A stretch of 32,081 nt of DNA from Minisyncoccota bacterium (GTDB lineage Bacteria; Patescibacteriota; Minisyncoccia; Phycocordibacterales; Phycocordibacteraceae), in NCBI GenBank assembly GCA_028695415.1, contig JAQVIY010000001.1, forward strand, positions 177,067 through 209,147, given 5' to 3'. Shown here piece by piece: positions 7,040-15,007 of the stretch. The notes beneath the pieces were generated by a model. It was given only the letters and a program-made list of their open reading frames with translations. It was not told the origin of the DNA and searched no databases. The number at the start of each line of letters is the position of its first letter. Positions within the stretch are counted from its first letter, which is position 1. A program made the position numbers and the translations under genes.

Positions 7040-8710
7040 TCATAAGCCCCCAACATACGGAGAATTTTCGGCGTGGAGCGCATCAAAAAATTGCTGCATC
7101 ACATTCACCGCCTGTTCGCCCGCGCCCTCGGGCCCGCGCTCAAGCACCACCGCAAACGCGTACTGAGGATTGTCGTAGGGGAAGAATCCTACCACCCAGG
7201 AGTTGTCATACTGATTGCGCGTGCCGGTTTGTGCGGTACCGGTCTTCGCGGCGACTGAAACATAGGGGAAATTGATGGCGCTCGCGAGCGCGCTCGTGAC
7301 GCCCTGGCGCATACCGGAGCGCACGACCGCGAGCGCATCTCTATCAACATTTATTTTTGTAAAAACAGGTGGTTGGTTCGCGAGCAGTGTCGGCGTGAAG
7401 AGTTTTCCGCCGTTCGCGACCGCCGCGATAGCGCGCGCCATTTGCACCGGCGTTACCTGTACCGAGTACTGCCCTATCGCGGTGAAATAGGTGTCACCCA
7501 AGTACCACGGTTCATCGAATGTCGCTTTTTTCCACTCAGGATTCGGAATGAGTCCCTTCGCTTCGCCGGAGAGATTGATGCCGGTCGTCGTCCCCATACC
7601 GAACTGCCGATACCAGTATTCAAGCCGATCGATGCCGAGCCCTTTTTGAGAGCCGAAGCCGCCGCCAACCGTATAGAAGAAGACGTCAGAAGACCACGCG
7701 ATAGCCTTACGCACGTCAACCGGCCCGAGAGCCCGCCAACCTTTATAGATGAACTCTTTCCCGGGGTGATACGGGTCAGGAATTTTGAGAACTCCCGGGT
7801 CGTCGATGACCGTGTTCGGCGCAATAAGCTTGTCGGTGAGAGCTCCCGCCGCCACGAGCGGCTTCACAATAGAGCCCGGCGCATACACGCCCTGTATCGC
7901 ATGATCGAGAAACGGCCGCCCCGGATTAGCGTTGTATGCCCTGATAGTATCGGCAGGGCCGCCATTACTCATCACATTCGGGTCATAACTCGGATACGAG
8001 ACGATAGAACGCACGGCGCCGGTATGCACATCGAGAATGACGCCGGCGCCCGCTATGAACGAATGCGCAACGGCAGTATCAGCGACCGCGCGCATCAGCT
8101 GCTTCTGCATGTTCGCGTCAATCGCCAGCTGAAGCGTCTCCCCGCTCTTCGCTTCGACGAGCGTACCTTCAGAACGGATCTTGCCGAGCGCGTCTGTCTC
8201 GGTGAGAAGCTGTCCGTTCTCGCCGGTAAGAAGACTGTCGTACTCGGCCTCGAGCCCGCTCACGCCGGTCTCGCTCGTATCGTAGTACACACCCTTTGCA
8301 TCTTTCTTCGGGTACGAGACATACCCGATTATCTGACTCAGAGACGGGAACGGATACCTGCGCATCGTACTGCCGTCGTCCCGCGTAGAATTCTCTGCGA
8401 CGACCACGCCGTTCACATCGGTGATAACGCCGCGCGGAGCAAACAGCGTTCTGACTTCGAGGCTATTATGCGTGCTCTCTGAAGCGAATGCGGCTCCCTC
8501 GGTAATCTGGAGATTCCAGGTGCGGGCGACAAGGAGGAGAAACAGGAGCGCGATCCCTATGGAGAGATATACAAAAGTCCCGTGAGAGAGAGGTTTTTCA
8601 AGCCGCCCCTCGAAGCGCGCGCGGTCAAAGGCGGGCGTGTTTGATGCGTCAAGAAATATCTCATCGGGAGCTATCTCAGGATCCCATCGTTTTCTGCGCA
8701 ACCAGAGCAT
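7040..8710 (-). CDS. mrdA: MrdA/PBP2-type class B penicillin-binding protein (elongasome)
   Basis: This transpeptidase works with RodA and MreBCD in lateral wall synthesis. It has 556 aa. The cytoplasmic N-terminus is followed by a membrane segment near residues 46-63 (FVYLSIGIALLFLLLVAR), then the pedestal APRGVITDVNGVVVAEN. Catalytic motifs are SIVK (Ser280-Lys283), SSD (340-342, the SxD form usual for PBP2) and KTG (489-491). It follows mreD by 63 nt and forms part of the mreB-mreC-mreD-mrdA module. TATCAT lies 6 nt before the ATG. The other class B PBP in the window is ftsI. Confidence 0.93.
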   Translation of the reverse strand: MLWLRRKRWDPEIAPDEIFLDASNTPAFDRARFEGRLEKPLSHGTFVYLSIGIALLFLLLVARTWNLQITEGAAFASESTHNSLEVRTLFAPRGVITDVNGVVVAENSTRDDGSTMRRYPFPSLSQIIGYVSYPKKDAKGVYYDTSETGVSGLEAEYDSLLTGENGQLLTETDALGKIRSEGTLVEAKSGETLQLAIDANMQKQLMRAVADTAVAHSFIAGAGVILDVHTGAVRSIVSYPSYDPNVMSNGGPADTIRAYNANPGRPFLDHAIQGVYAPGSIVKPLVAAGALTDKLIAPNTVIDDPGVLKIPDPYHPGKEFIYKGWRALGPVDVRKAIAWSSDVFFYTVGGGFGSQKGLGIDRLEYWYRQFGMGTTTGINLSGEAKGLIPNPEWKKATFDEPWYLGDTYFTAIGQYSVQVTPVQMARAIAAVANGGKLFTPTLLANQPPVFTKINVDRDALAVVRSGMRQGVTSALASAINFPYVSVAAKTGTAQTGTRNQYDNSWVVGFFPYDNPQYAFAVVLERGPEGAGEQAVNVMQQFFDALHAENSPYVGGL

Positions 8711-8716
8711 TATCTG

Positions 8717-8722
8717 ATGATA
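8717..8722 (-). promoter_or_regulatory. -10 element directly before mrdA
   Basis: Minus-strand TATCAT lies 6 nt before the mrdA ATG. No Shine-Dalgarno sequence fits between them. The -35 is unclear. Confidence 0.35.
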
Positions 8723-8773
8723 CTCGCCCCGTGAGATAAGAGAAAGTTGCTCAAAACTCTCCAGTCAAGATGA

Positions 8774-9031
8774 TTATCTCATGGGACTCGTTTGGAGCTG
8801 GTAGCGCACGAGAGCGGCGATAATCGATACCGCGAGCCCAGAGAGTGTCGCTATAGGCCACGACCCGGAGGAGGGAGCGTAGTAGAGCGTATCGGCGAAC
8901 AGGCCGACCGCCACCGGTACGAGCGGTTCAAAAAATGATGTCACAAAGGTGAGGACTATCGTGAGCGGCCACGGGAAAAGGATAGCCGAAACGAATGAAG
9001 CGATGGTGAGAATACCGTTGCGTATGTTCAT
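8774..9031 (-). CDS. mreD: MreD-like rod-shape membrane protein (short)
   Basis: This is a small polytopic protein of 85 aa with hydrophobic stretches near residues 7-33, 39-50 and 60-76. MreD is an inner-membrane elongasome component, usually about 160 aa with five or six helices, so this is a reduced form. The assignment rests on position: its ATG overlaps the mreC stop as ATGA and mrdA follows. Sequence motifs are not diagnostic. Confidence 0.6.
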   Translation of the reverse strand: MNIRNGILTIASFVSAILFPWPLTIVLTFVTSFFEPLVPVAVGLFADTLYYAPSSGSWPIATLSGLAVSIIAALVRYQLQTSPMR

Positions 9032-9867
9032 GGAGTCGAGGTTGCTATCGAAAAAGAATTGCGAAATGCGGCTCCCGTATCACGTACGACAACCCACGAA
9101 AGTGAGAAAGGATTTTGCGCGGGCATGATACGGAGCGTGACGCCAGGTGCCGACAAGTCGCTGTCAATGCGCACCACACTCCCTATTGGCAACATCCCCG
9201 GCCCTGGAGCAAACACCACATCGCCAACAGCGACTTGCGCTGAACGTGAGACCGTAGCGCGAAGCGTTCCACCACCCGCGCCGGTGATACGGAGCGGTAA
9301 ACTTGTCTTGCCGACCCAACCTTCTATTTGCGCTTCCGGAGCCGAGAAGAGCGTTGCGCGAGAAAAGTCGTTCGTGACCGCAGAAATAATGCCGAGCGGC
9401 ACATTGCCCGCGCCAAAGATTTCCTGTCCGAGCGTTACCCCCGCGCTTCTTCCCGCCGCGAGTACGAGCGTATCGTACGGGCTCGCGGGCGGGCGGGCGA
9501 CCACGCCCGCAAGGATTCCCGAAGCGACGGTTCCTTGCGTGCCTCCACCCCCGACAAGCGCGATGAGGCTTGCTTCCTTTTCCCTCAGTGCCGCATTCTC
9601 GCTCGCGAGCGCGGCGTTCTCATTTACCAGTTGTTCATTCCGCGCGGCGAGCGCCGCCGTATCTCCGAAACTATTGAAAAAAGAGTGGCTCACCGCATCA
9701 ATGCTCTCCGCAGTGCGGAATGCTGGCACGAACGCTTGCAAGAAAAAATTCGGCGCCACAAGCCGTACGAAGAGTACGAAGAGAGTAAAGAGGAGCGCCA
9801 GCGCCCCCCACGAGAGACTCGCAGACGACAACAGCGCATTACGCCTCGCTAAGAATGTCCTCTTCAT
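9028..9867 (-). CDS. mreC: MreC rod-shape determining protein
   Basis: MreC is the bitopic scaffold linking cytoplasmic MreB to periplasmic wall enzymes. It has a membrane segment near residues 20-40, then a coiled coil rich in Ala/Glu/Asn (LAARNEQLVNENAALASENAALREKE) and a beta-rich domain containing GVVARPPASPYDTLVLAAGRSAGVTLGQEI, typical of MreC. The track start 9873 is a TTG; I prefer the ATG at 9867. It overlaps the mreB 3' end by about 29 nt, suggesting translational coupling. Confidence 0.9.
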   Translation of the reverse strand: MKRTFLARRNALLSSASLSWGALALLFTLFVLFVRLVAPNFFLQAFVPAFRTAESIDAVSHSFFNSFGDTAALAARNEQLVNENAALASENAALREKEASLIALVGGGGTQGTVASGILAGVVARPPASPYDTLVLAAGRSAGVTLGQEIFGAGNVPLGIISAVTNDFSRATLFSAPEAQIEGWVGKTSLPLRITGAGGGTLRATVSRSAQVAVGDVVFAPGPGMLPIGSVVRIDSDLSAPGVTLRIMPAQNPFSLSWVVVRDTGAAFRNSFSIATSTP

Positions 9868-10891
9868 CGACAAAGAAGTCTACGTAGGGCGCGGGATCTT
9901 CGGTCACAATACCGGCACCGCGCACGACGGCCGTCAGCGGGTCGGGTGCGACCCTCACCGGAACCCCGAGCATCTTCGCGAGTATTTGCGGGAGTCCGCG
10001 CAAGAGCGCCCCGCCGCCAAAAACGGTCACGCCATGTTGAAGGACGTCGGAGAGAAGTTCGGGCGGTGTCGACTCTATAACCTCTTTCATCGCATCCATG
10101 AGCGACTCAAGTGAAGGTGTGATGGCTTCGCGTATGTGCGTATCATTGAGCATAATCTCGCGCGGGAGTCCGGTCGCAAAGTCGCGTCCACGCACGTTCC
10201 GCGAGAGCGTCTCGGAGAGCGGCACCACAGCGCCAATGGACATCTTCACGTCCTCGGCAGTGCGCTCGCCGATGCCAAGCTTGAATTCGCTCCGCACATA
10301 TTCGATGATGTTCTCGTTGAAACGATCACCGGCGACATGCGAGCTCTTACTCGCGACAACGCCTTTGAGCGCGATGACTGCAATGTCGGTCGTACCCCCG
10401 CCGATATCAAGCACCATCGTACCGACGGCATCATGCACCGGCAGCTTAGCGCCGATAGCTCCCGCGACCGGTTCTTCGAGTATGATAGCCTCGCGTGCAC
10501 CCGCGTTCCTCGCAGCATCCCGCACCGCGCGACTCTGTACGTTCGTCACGCCGGTCGGCACGCCTATCACGACCCGCGGGCCAAAGAGGCGCACACGACC
10601 GTTCTGTGCCTTGTTGATGAGATACGAGAGCAGCTCCTCGGTCACCTCGAAATCAGAGATAACGCCGTGGCTCAAGGGGCGCACGACGCGAATGTGCGCA
10701 GGCGTCTTACCAAGCATCGTTTTGGCTTCCTTCCCCACTGCGACGACCTGATGCGTCTTATCGTTGACCGCCACGACCGATGGCTCGTTTATCACGACGC
10801 CCTTGCCGCGCACATACACGAGCGTGTTCGCGGTACCGAGATCTATCGCGATGTCACTCGAGAAGAGGGCGTTTTTAGAAAACCGCGCCAT
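9839..10891 (-). CDS. mreB: MreB actin-like cytoskeletal protein (mreBCD copy)
   Basis: MreB is an actin-fold ATPase that organises lateral cell-wall synthesis at the membrane. It has 350 aa. The phosphate-1 motif DIAIDLGTANTLVYVRGKGVVINEPSVVAV is at residues 14-43. Phosphate-2 VLDIGGGTTDIAVIAL and the adenosine motif TVFGGGALLRGLPQIL are also present. It precedes mreC and carries the C-terminal extension DPAPYVDFFVDEED. The 140-bp gap upstream to proS holds a long inverted repeat, and the start codon lies at its edge. A second paralogue is at 15358-16383. Confidence 0.95.
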   Translation of the reverse strand: MARFSKNALFSSDIAIDLGTANTLVYVRGKGVVINEPSVVAVNDKTHQVVAVGKEAKTMLGKTPAHIRVVRPLSHGVISDFEVTEELLSYLINKAQNGRVRLFGPRVVIGVPTGVTNVQSRAVRDAARNAGAREAIILEEPVAGAIGAKLPVHDAVGTMVLDIGGGTTDIAVIALKGVVASKSSHVAGDRFNENIIEYVRSEFKLGIGERTAEDVKMSIGAVVPLSETLSRNVRGRDFATGLPREIMLNDTHIREAITPSLESLMDAMKEVIESTPPELLSDVLQHGVTVFGGGALLRGLPQILAKMLGVPVRVAPDPLTAVVRGAGIVTEDPAPYVDFFVDEEDILSEA

Positions 10892-11027
10892 ACCCGGTTA
10901 GGACAACGTGGCATTACCCTGTGTGTTCGAGGGAATTGCCCGCTGTTGTCTCATATTATGCACGTTGATAATCATACTGCTTCCCTTACAAGGGGCGATG
11001 ACACGATGCCATGTTGTCCTACCGGGC
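10892..11027. repeat. 22-bp inverted repeat filling the proS-mreB gap
   Basis: The arms 10892-10914 and 11006-11027 match as reverse complements over about 22 bp with one mismatch and one gap (shared core GTTGTCCTA). Between them are weaker pairings, including CCCTT-ACA-AGGGG and a GTTGTC copy near 10954. One end sits at the mreB start codon and the other is 4 nt from the proS stop. It could be an mRNA leader structure of mreB or a small MITE-like element. Confidence 0.7.
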
Positions 11028-11031
11028 ATAG

Positions 11032-12267
11032 CTATTGCGCGAGTACTTCCACACGCGATTTCTTCTCTACCTTTCCGGTTGCGCGATCTACTACTTCGAA
11101 CTCACCCGTGGCGACAGACTCCTTACCAACCACAATTCTCTTCGGGATACCGAGCAAGTCGCTCTCGGCGAACTTCTCGCCCGCGCGCAAGTCACGATCG
11201 TCATACAAGACTTCGACATCCGCCTTCGTGAGGTCGTCGTAGAGCGTGTCAGCGGCTTTGGAGACATCATCACCATCGTGACCCAATGAGACAAGATGAT
11301 ATTTGAATGGCGCAACGGCCTCGGGCCACACGAGCCCCTTCTCGTCGGCAAGCGTCTCGACGAGAGCGCCGACGAGGCGCGAAGGACCAATTCCATAACA
11401 GCCCATAACGACCGGGTGCTTCTTCCCCTCCGCGTCCGTATACGAGAGACCGAGCGGTTCGGAAAAGCGAGTACCGAGCTTGAAGATGTTTCCCACTTCA
11501 ACTGCGGGAGCCTCTTCAAGGCTCGTACGTTCGATACCGAGATCAGCAAGTACCTCGTCAGTAAGCACTTCTTTATTGATGGCGATATTCTTTTCTCGCG
11601 AGATATAGATTGTATCCTCACCGGCGCTACAGAGCGTCTGGAATTCGTGACTGTATTTCGAGAACGCGCCGCCCGAAGCGAAGGTTATAAAGGTGCGTTC
11701 TCCGAGCCCGACACGCGAGAAGACATTGCGATACGCTTGTGTCGCCTTCTCATAAAACGCATCGAGATCTGCCTGATCGGCATGGAAAGAATAGAGATCT
11801 TTCATCAGAAATTCGCGACCGCGCATGACGCCGGACTTCGCGCGTTCTTCATTTCGAAACTTTGTCTGAATCTGATACGCCGCGAACGGCAGGTCGCGAT
11901 ACGAGCTCACATACTGCGAAGCGATGTGCGTGATGGGCTCTTCATGCGTCCAGCCGAAGCCGGTCTCGCCCGCCGCCTTGAGTTCTGTCTTGAACCATAC
12001 ATCCTGCTCCCAACGATCGGTCTTCTTCCAGAGCTCGGCGTTCTGGAGCGCCGACATCGAGAGCTCCTGCCCGCCTATTGTGTTCATCTCTTCGCGAATG
12101 ATACGGACGATGTTATTGAGAACACGAAGCCCGAGCGGGAGAAACGAGTAGATGCCCGCGGCCTCCTTATGGACGAACCCGGCGCGCACGAGGAGCTGGG
12201 CGTTCTTTGACACTTCGTCAGCAGGTGCGAGCTTGCGTGTTTTAGTAAAAAGTTGTGACTGCCGCAT
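11032..12267 (-). CDS. proS: Prolyl-tRNA synthetase, short form without editing domain
   Basis: This class II synthetase charges tRNA-Pro. It has 411 aa. The N-terminus is MRQSQLFTKTRKLAPADEVSKNAQLLVRAGFVHKEAAGIYSFLPLG. Motif 2 is FRNEERAKSGVMRGREFLMKD and motif 3 is MGCYGIGPSRLVGALVE, followed by an anticodon-binding domain. The usual INS editing domain (about 180 aa between motifs 2 and 3) is missing, which explains the short length. The track start 12327 would add a low-quality extension; ATG 12267 gives the standard N-terminus. A TTGCCG-17-TATACT promoter lies immediately upstream. Confidence 0.94.
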   Translation of the reverse strand: MRQSQLFTKTRKLAPADEVSKNAQLLVRAGFVHKEAAGIYSFLPLGLRVLNNIVRIIREEMNTIGGQELSMSALQNAELWKKTDRWEQDVWFKTELKAAGETGFGWTHEEPITHIASQYVSSYRDLPFAAYQIQTKFRNEERAKSGVMRGREFLMKDLYSFHADQADLDAFYEKATQAYRNVFSRVGLGERTFITFASGGAFSKYSHEFQTLCSAGEDTIYISREKNIAINKEVLTDEVLADLGIERTSLEEAPAVEVGNIFKLGTRFSEPLGLSYTDAEGKKHPVVMGCYGIGPSRLVGALVETLADEKGLVWPEAVAPFKYHLVSLGHDGDDVSKAADTLYDDLTKADVEVLYDDRDLRAGEKFAESDLLGIPKRIVVGKESVATGEFEVVDRATGKVEKKSRVEVLAQ

Positions 12268-12275
12268 TGGTGAAC

Positions 12276-12304
12276 AGTATACGCCCGCCCTGCCCGCTCG
12301 GCAA
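12276..12304 (-). promoter_or_regulatory. Promoter of proS
   Basis: Minus-strand TTGCCG (12299-12304), a 17-nt spacer and TATACT (12276-12281) are followed by the ATG 8 nt later. The predicted start site lies at or within 1-2 nt of the start codon. Confidence 0.55.
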
Positions 12305-12420
12305 AAGCGATCGTCTATCCACAGCAAAAGTTGACTCGCTCTAAAAGAAACGATACATATACAGAAGAAGCTTCTGTAGTTCTGTCTAATCGTATCAATA
12401 ACCGCATAGGGAGAGTCGTC

Positions 12421-12468
12421 ATGTTCGACACAAAGCCTTTCTTCAACACATCTCCCTCAACGCGTTAG
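12421..12468 (+). CDS. Possible 15-aa microprotein or leader peptide in a small plus-strand transcript
   Basis: The region 12331-12524 looks like a self-contained plus-strand transcription unit. It has TTGACT (12331-12336), a 17-nt spacer with a weak TACATA -10, the palindrome AGAAGCTTCT, and AGGGAGAG 5 nt before an ATG. The ORF reads MFDTKPFFNTSPSTR and is followed by a strong terminator. Both neighbours (proS, rseP) are on the other strand, so nothing downstream can be regulated in cis. It may be a small RNA rather than a peptide gene. Function is unknown. Confidence 0.25.
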   Translation: MFDTKPFFNTSPSTR

Positions 12469-12493
12469 TTTCCTCCCGCTAGCCGCGGGCCGC

Positions 12494-12524
12494 CCGGATG
12501 ACACTCCCGTCATCCGGTTTTTTT
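12494..12524 (+). terminator. Intrinsic terminator of the small plus-strand unit
   Basis: CCGGATGA-8 nt-TCATCCGG (12494-12517) is followed by seven Ts. The T-run faces plus-strand transcription and overlaps the last codons of the convergent rseP. Confidence 0.85.
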
Positions 12525-13653
12525 ATCCGACGATGCGGAAGATGTCGTGCGCGGTGACAACGAGCATCAGGAGGACAAGGAAAACGAAGCCGATGGCGTT
12601 TATCGCCTGCGAAACGTTCGGCTTGATAGGTCGGCGGATGATGCTCTCGATAATGACGAAGAGGAGACGACCGCCATCAAGCGCGGGGACGGGAATAAGG
12701 TTGATGAGCGCGAGATTTATAGAGATGATAGCCATAATCGAGAAGAGGTCGCCCCACCCCTGCGACGAGGCCGTGCCGACTGCACCCGCTATGCCGACCG
12801 GTCCCGCGACCTGCGAGAGGTCAACCGAGAGGGTGAACACGCCCGCGAAGAATTGCCAGAGTCCCTGTGCGGTGAGTACGGTTGCGCCCCAAGTGAGCTT
12901 CGCACCTTCGACAAGCGCCGCACCAAAGGAGAGCGGTACGATACCGATAGTCGCAACTTCAACGCCGAGCGCCGCTCGCGAAGGATCAGAAGAAATGATT
13001 CCTGTTTCCGGACGCGCGAAGAGCGTTGCCTTCTCCCCGCTTCCGTGGCGGACAGAAAGCGCGATGGTCGTATTGCCGCGTCCCTCAGTCACGAACTTCA
13101 TAAACTCAGCGGGGCTGAACCCGGTAAAAACGAAATGTCCGTCTTCGGCTGAAAGGATCGAATCGCCCGGGAGAAGTCCTGCCTCCGCTGCCGGCGATCC
13201 AGGGAGCACGTTCGCTACCGCGAGCTCCATACTCTGCGCTATCGGAATCTCGTCCTCGCTGAGCACACGCGGCGTCCCGGCGATAAGCGCGCCGGTAACA
13301 AGTATGTAGGCGAATACGAGATTCATCGTCACGCCCGCAGCAAGCACAATAGCCTGCGCAAGGCGCGATTTCGTAGAAAATGACCTTGTGTCCGCCACTT
13401 GCCCCGTAGCCAACTGCGTCTGCGCGGTTACGGTACCGGGGTCTTCGCCATAAATCTTCACGAAGCCCCCGAATGGCAACCAGTTGAGCGTGTACTCCGT
13501 CTCACCTTTCTTACCCAAGAGAAGCGCGCGCGGCGGGTAGCCGAGCCCGAATTCGTCCACGCGCATTCCCGAGAGTTTCGCCGCGACAAAATGCCCGAGC
13601 TCATGCACCACAATGAGCGCGACGATAACGACGATAAAAATGACAATGCTCAT
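12523..13653 (-). CDS. rseP: RseP/RIP site-2 metalloprotease
   Basis: This is a membrane zinc protease that performs intramembrane cleavage, classically of anti-sigma factors and signal-peptide remnants. It has 376 aa. The zinc motif HELGH is in the first membrane segment (VIVALIVVHELGHFVAAKLSG). The family's FVKIYGEDPG loop follows, then a central PDZ domain (NVLPGSPAAEAGLLPGDSILS). The second catalytic motif is NLIPVPALDGGRLLF in a later helix. Its ATG overlaps the frr stop by 1 nt (TAATG). Confidence 0.95.
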   Translation of the reverse strand: MSIVIFIVVIVALIVVHELGHFVAAKLSGMRVDEFGLGYPPRALLLGKKGETEYTLNWLPFGGFVKIYGEDPGTVTAQTQLATGQVADTRSFSTKSRLAQAIVLAAGVTMNLVFAYILVTGALIAGTPRVLSEDEIPIAQSMELAVANVLPGSPAAEAGLLPGDSILSAEDGHFVFTGFSPAEFMKFVTEGRGNTTIALSVRHGSGEKATLFARPETGIISSDPSRAALGVEVATIGIVPLSFGAALVEGAKLTWGATVLTAQGLWQFFAGVFTLSVDLSQVAGPVGIAGAVGTASSQGWGDLFSIMAIISINLALINLIPVPALDGGRLLFVIIESIIRRPIKPNVSQAINAIGFVFLVLLMLVVTAHDIFRIVG

Positions 13654-14204
13654 TAGTTGGCGATTTCCGCTTCTTTCTTTTTCAGAACCTCAGCAAGTTT
13701 CTCGTTACCCGCGTCGATGAGCTTCTGCACCTCGCCTTTGAGACGCGTCACTTCATCCTTCCCCATTCCTCCCGCCTTTTCCGCTGCTTCGAGCGCTTTC
13801 ATCGCGTCGGTGCGGTGCTGGCGGAGCGTCACCTTCGCCTGCTCGGTCTTATCGCCTGCGATCTTTGAGAGTTGAGTGCGGCGCTCACTCGTAAGCTCGG
13901 GGAACGAGATACGGAGCCCCTGGTCGTCAGTCGAAACGCCGATGCCGAGGTCGGCGTCGGTAATACCCTTCTCTATCACCTTCAGGAGCTCCTTATCCCA
14001 CGGGATGATGCGGAGCGTACGAGCATCTTCGACCGAGACATTCGCGAGTTCGCGAATCGGGGTGCGGGTGCCGTATGCCTCAGGCTTCACGCCATCGAGA
14101 AGCGTCGGTGTCGCACGCCCCGTGCGTACACCCGAGAGCTCGCGCGCGAGCCACTCTTCGGTCTCTTGTATCTTGCTCTTCAGTGGTGAAAAATCGTATG
14201 CCAT
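13653..14204 (-). CDS. frr: Ribosome recycling factor
   Basis: RRF, with EF-G, splits post-termination ribosomes. It has 183 aa. Recognisable segments are LSGVRTGRATPTLLDGVKPEAYGTRTPIRELANVSVEDARTLRIIPWD, then GLRISFPELTSERRTQLSKIAGDKTEQAKVTLRQHRTDAMK, matching domain II and the long helices of domain I. A TATAGT hexamer 6 nt upstream overlaps the holB stop codon, which suggests an extra leaderless promoter inside a holB-frr-rseP unit. Confidence 0.96.
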   Translation of the reverse strand: MAYDFSPLKSKIQETEEWLARELSGVRTGRATPTLLDGVKPEAYGTRTPIRELANVSVEDARTLRIIPWDKELLKVIEKGITDADLGIGVSTDDQGLRISFPELTSERRTQLSKIAGDKTEQAKVTLRQHRTDAMKALEAAEKAGGMGKDEVTRLKGEVQKLIDAGNEKLAEVLKKKEAEIAN

Positions 14205-14210
14205 GCCACC

Positions 14211-14216
14211 ACTATA
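14211..14216 (-). promoter_or_regulatory. -10 element directly before frr
   Basis: Minus-strand TATAGT lies 6 nt before the frr ATG and overlaps the end of holB. TTGTGA lies 15 nt further upstream and could be a -35. Confidence 0.4.
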
Positions 14217-14904
14217 TCAAATTTTTTGGCGTCACAATCGCGAGGTGTTCGAGGATCTGCTTCACCGGCGCGCTTCGGTCGTGGAGATAGCCGCGCAGAA
14301 TCTGAATCTCTTCCAAAAGCGTACCGGAGGATTTTGTAAGCCCTCTGTCGCGAGTAATGATTTCGATACCGTTTAGAATGGCGATTGCCCGATCGCGATT
14401 TTCTCGCCGCTCTTCTTCATCTTTCCCGCTCGCAAGTTTTTTTATCATCGCACTGCGCTTCTCCTTGCTCGCCTTTATAAACTCCTCCGCACTCTCCGGA
14501 ATGTTGGACGCCGTACGTCCAACATTCAAGACTTGAACACGCGAGCGAAGCGTCGGGAGGAGTCCTCCCAGGGTCGGGAGGATGAGGAAGAGATATGTCC
14601 CCTTCGGCGGTTCCTCGAATATTTTCAGGAGTGCATTCTGCGCCTCGTGATACACGCGACTCGCCGCGATGATGATGACTTTAGTCTCACCCTTAAAGGG
14701 CGCGCCCGCGGCGAGTTCAGAAACGCGCCGCGCATCGTCAACCGAAAGCAACCCGTATCGCATAACGACGACATCGGGATTGCCGGCAATTTCCATTCCT
14801 AACTCTTTCTCCGTCCACGCCTGTGCGACCTCAATCCCTTCCTCTATCTCTGCTTCTATGATAAATGCGTGATGTCGAAGATACCGATCCGCGAGGTGCT
14901 GCAT
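14212..14904 (-). CDS. holB: DNA polymerase III delta'-like clamp-loader subunit
   Basis: The 230-aa protein resembles the AAA+ core of DnaX/HolB clamp-loader subunits. VIIIAASRVYHEAQNALLKIFEEPPKGTYLFLILPTLGGLLPTLRSRVQ covers the Walker B-equivalent through the SRC-like sensor region. No Walker A GxxxxGK(S/T) is visible, which fits delta' rather than tau/gamma. The N-terminal Rossmann part is shortened. The track start (14970) runs through the plus-strand promoter of the next gene; ATG 14904 with TATAAT 6 nt upstream is better. A perfect 12-bp inverted repeat lies inside the gene. Confidence 0.75.
   Translation of the reverse strand: MQHLADRYLRHHAFIIEAEIEEGIEVAQAWTEKELGMEIAGNPDVVVMRYGLLSVDDARRVSELAAGAPFKGETKVIIIAASRVYHEAQNALLKIFEEPPKGTYLFLILPTLGGLLPTLRSRVQVLNVGRTASNIPESAEEFIKASKEKRSAMIKKLASGKDEEERRENRDRAIAILNGIEIITRDRGLTKSSGTLLEEIQILRGYLHDRSAPVKQILEHLAIVTPKNLI
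14499..14527. repeat. Perfect 12-bp inverted repeat inside holB
   Basis: GAATGTTGGACG (14499-14510) and CGTCCAACATTC (14516-14527) are separated by 5 nt. It would form a strong hairpin in the coding mRNA just after the LRSRVQ segment, in a stretch encoding a linker (NVGRTASNIPES). Confidence 0.8.
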
Positions 14905-14910
14905 GGAACA

Positions 14911-14916
14911 ATTATA
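14911..14916 (-). promoter_or_regulatory. -10 element directly before holB
   Basis: Minus-strand consensus TATAAT ends 6 nt before the holB ATG, supporting the 14904 start and a leaderless transcript. No good -35 is seen. Confidence 0.45.
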
Positions 14917-14942
14917 CCTTCCCTCACCGTCGTTGAAGGCTA

Positions 14943-14991
14943 TTGACATCAGTATACAGTACTGATACAATGGAGTTTAGGTTAGTTAACT
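14943..14991 (+). promoter_or_regulatory. Near-consensus promoter with palindromic spacer operator
   Basis: TTGACA (14943-14948), a 17-nt spacer and TACAAT (14966-14971) form the best promoter in the window. The spacer is an exact inverted repeat, TCAGTA-TACAG-TACTGA (14949-14965), filling the -35/-10 gap. A second palindrome, AGTTAACT, sits at 14984-14991 in the leader. Both are candidate operators. Confidence 0.75.
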
Positions 14992-15007
14992 GACATAAGG
15001 AGTTCTT

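Noticed and set aside
14949-14965. Shared LexA operator between the lexA upstream region and the SemiSWEET promoter
   Set aside because: Both contain TATACAG, but the palindromes differ (TCAGTA...TACTGA versus ATACAGGTAT), so seven common bases in AT-rich promoters are not persuasive.
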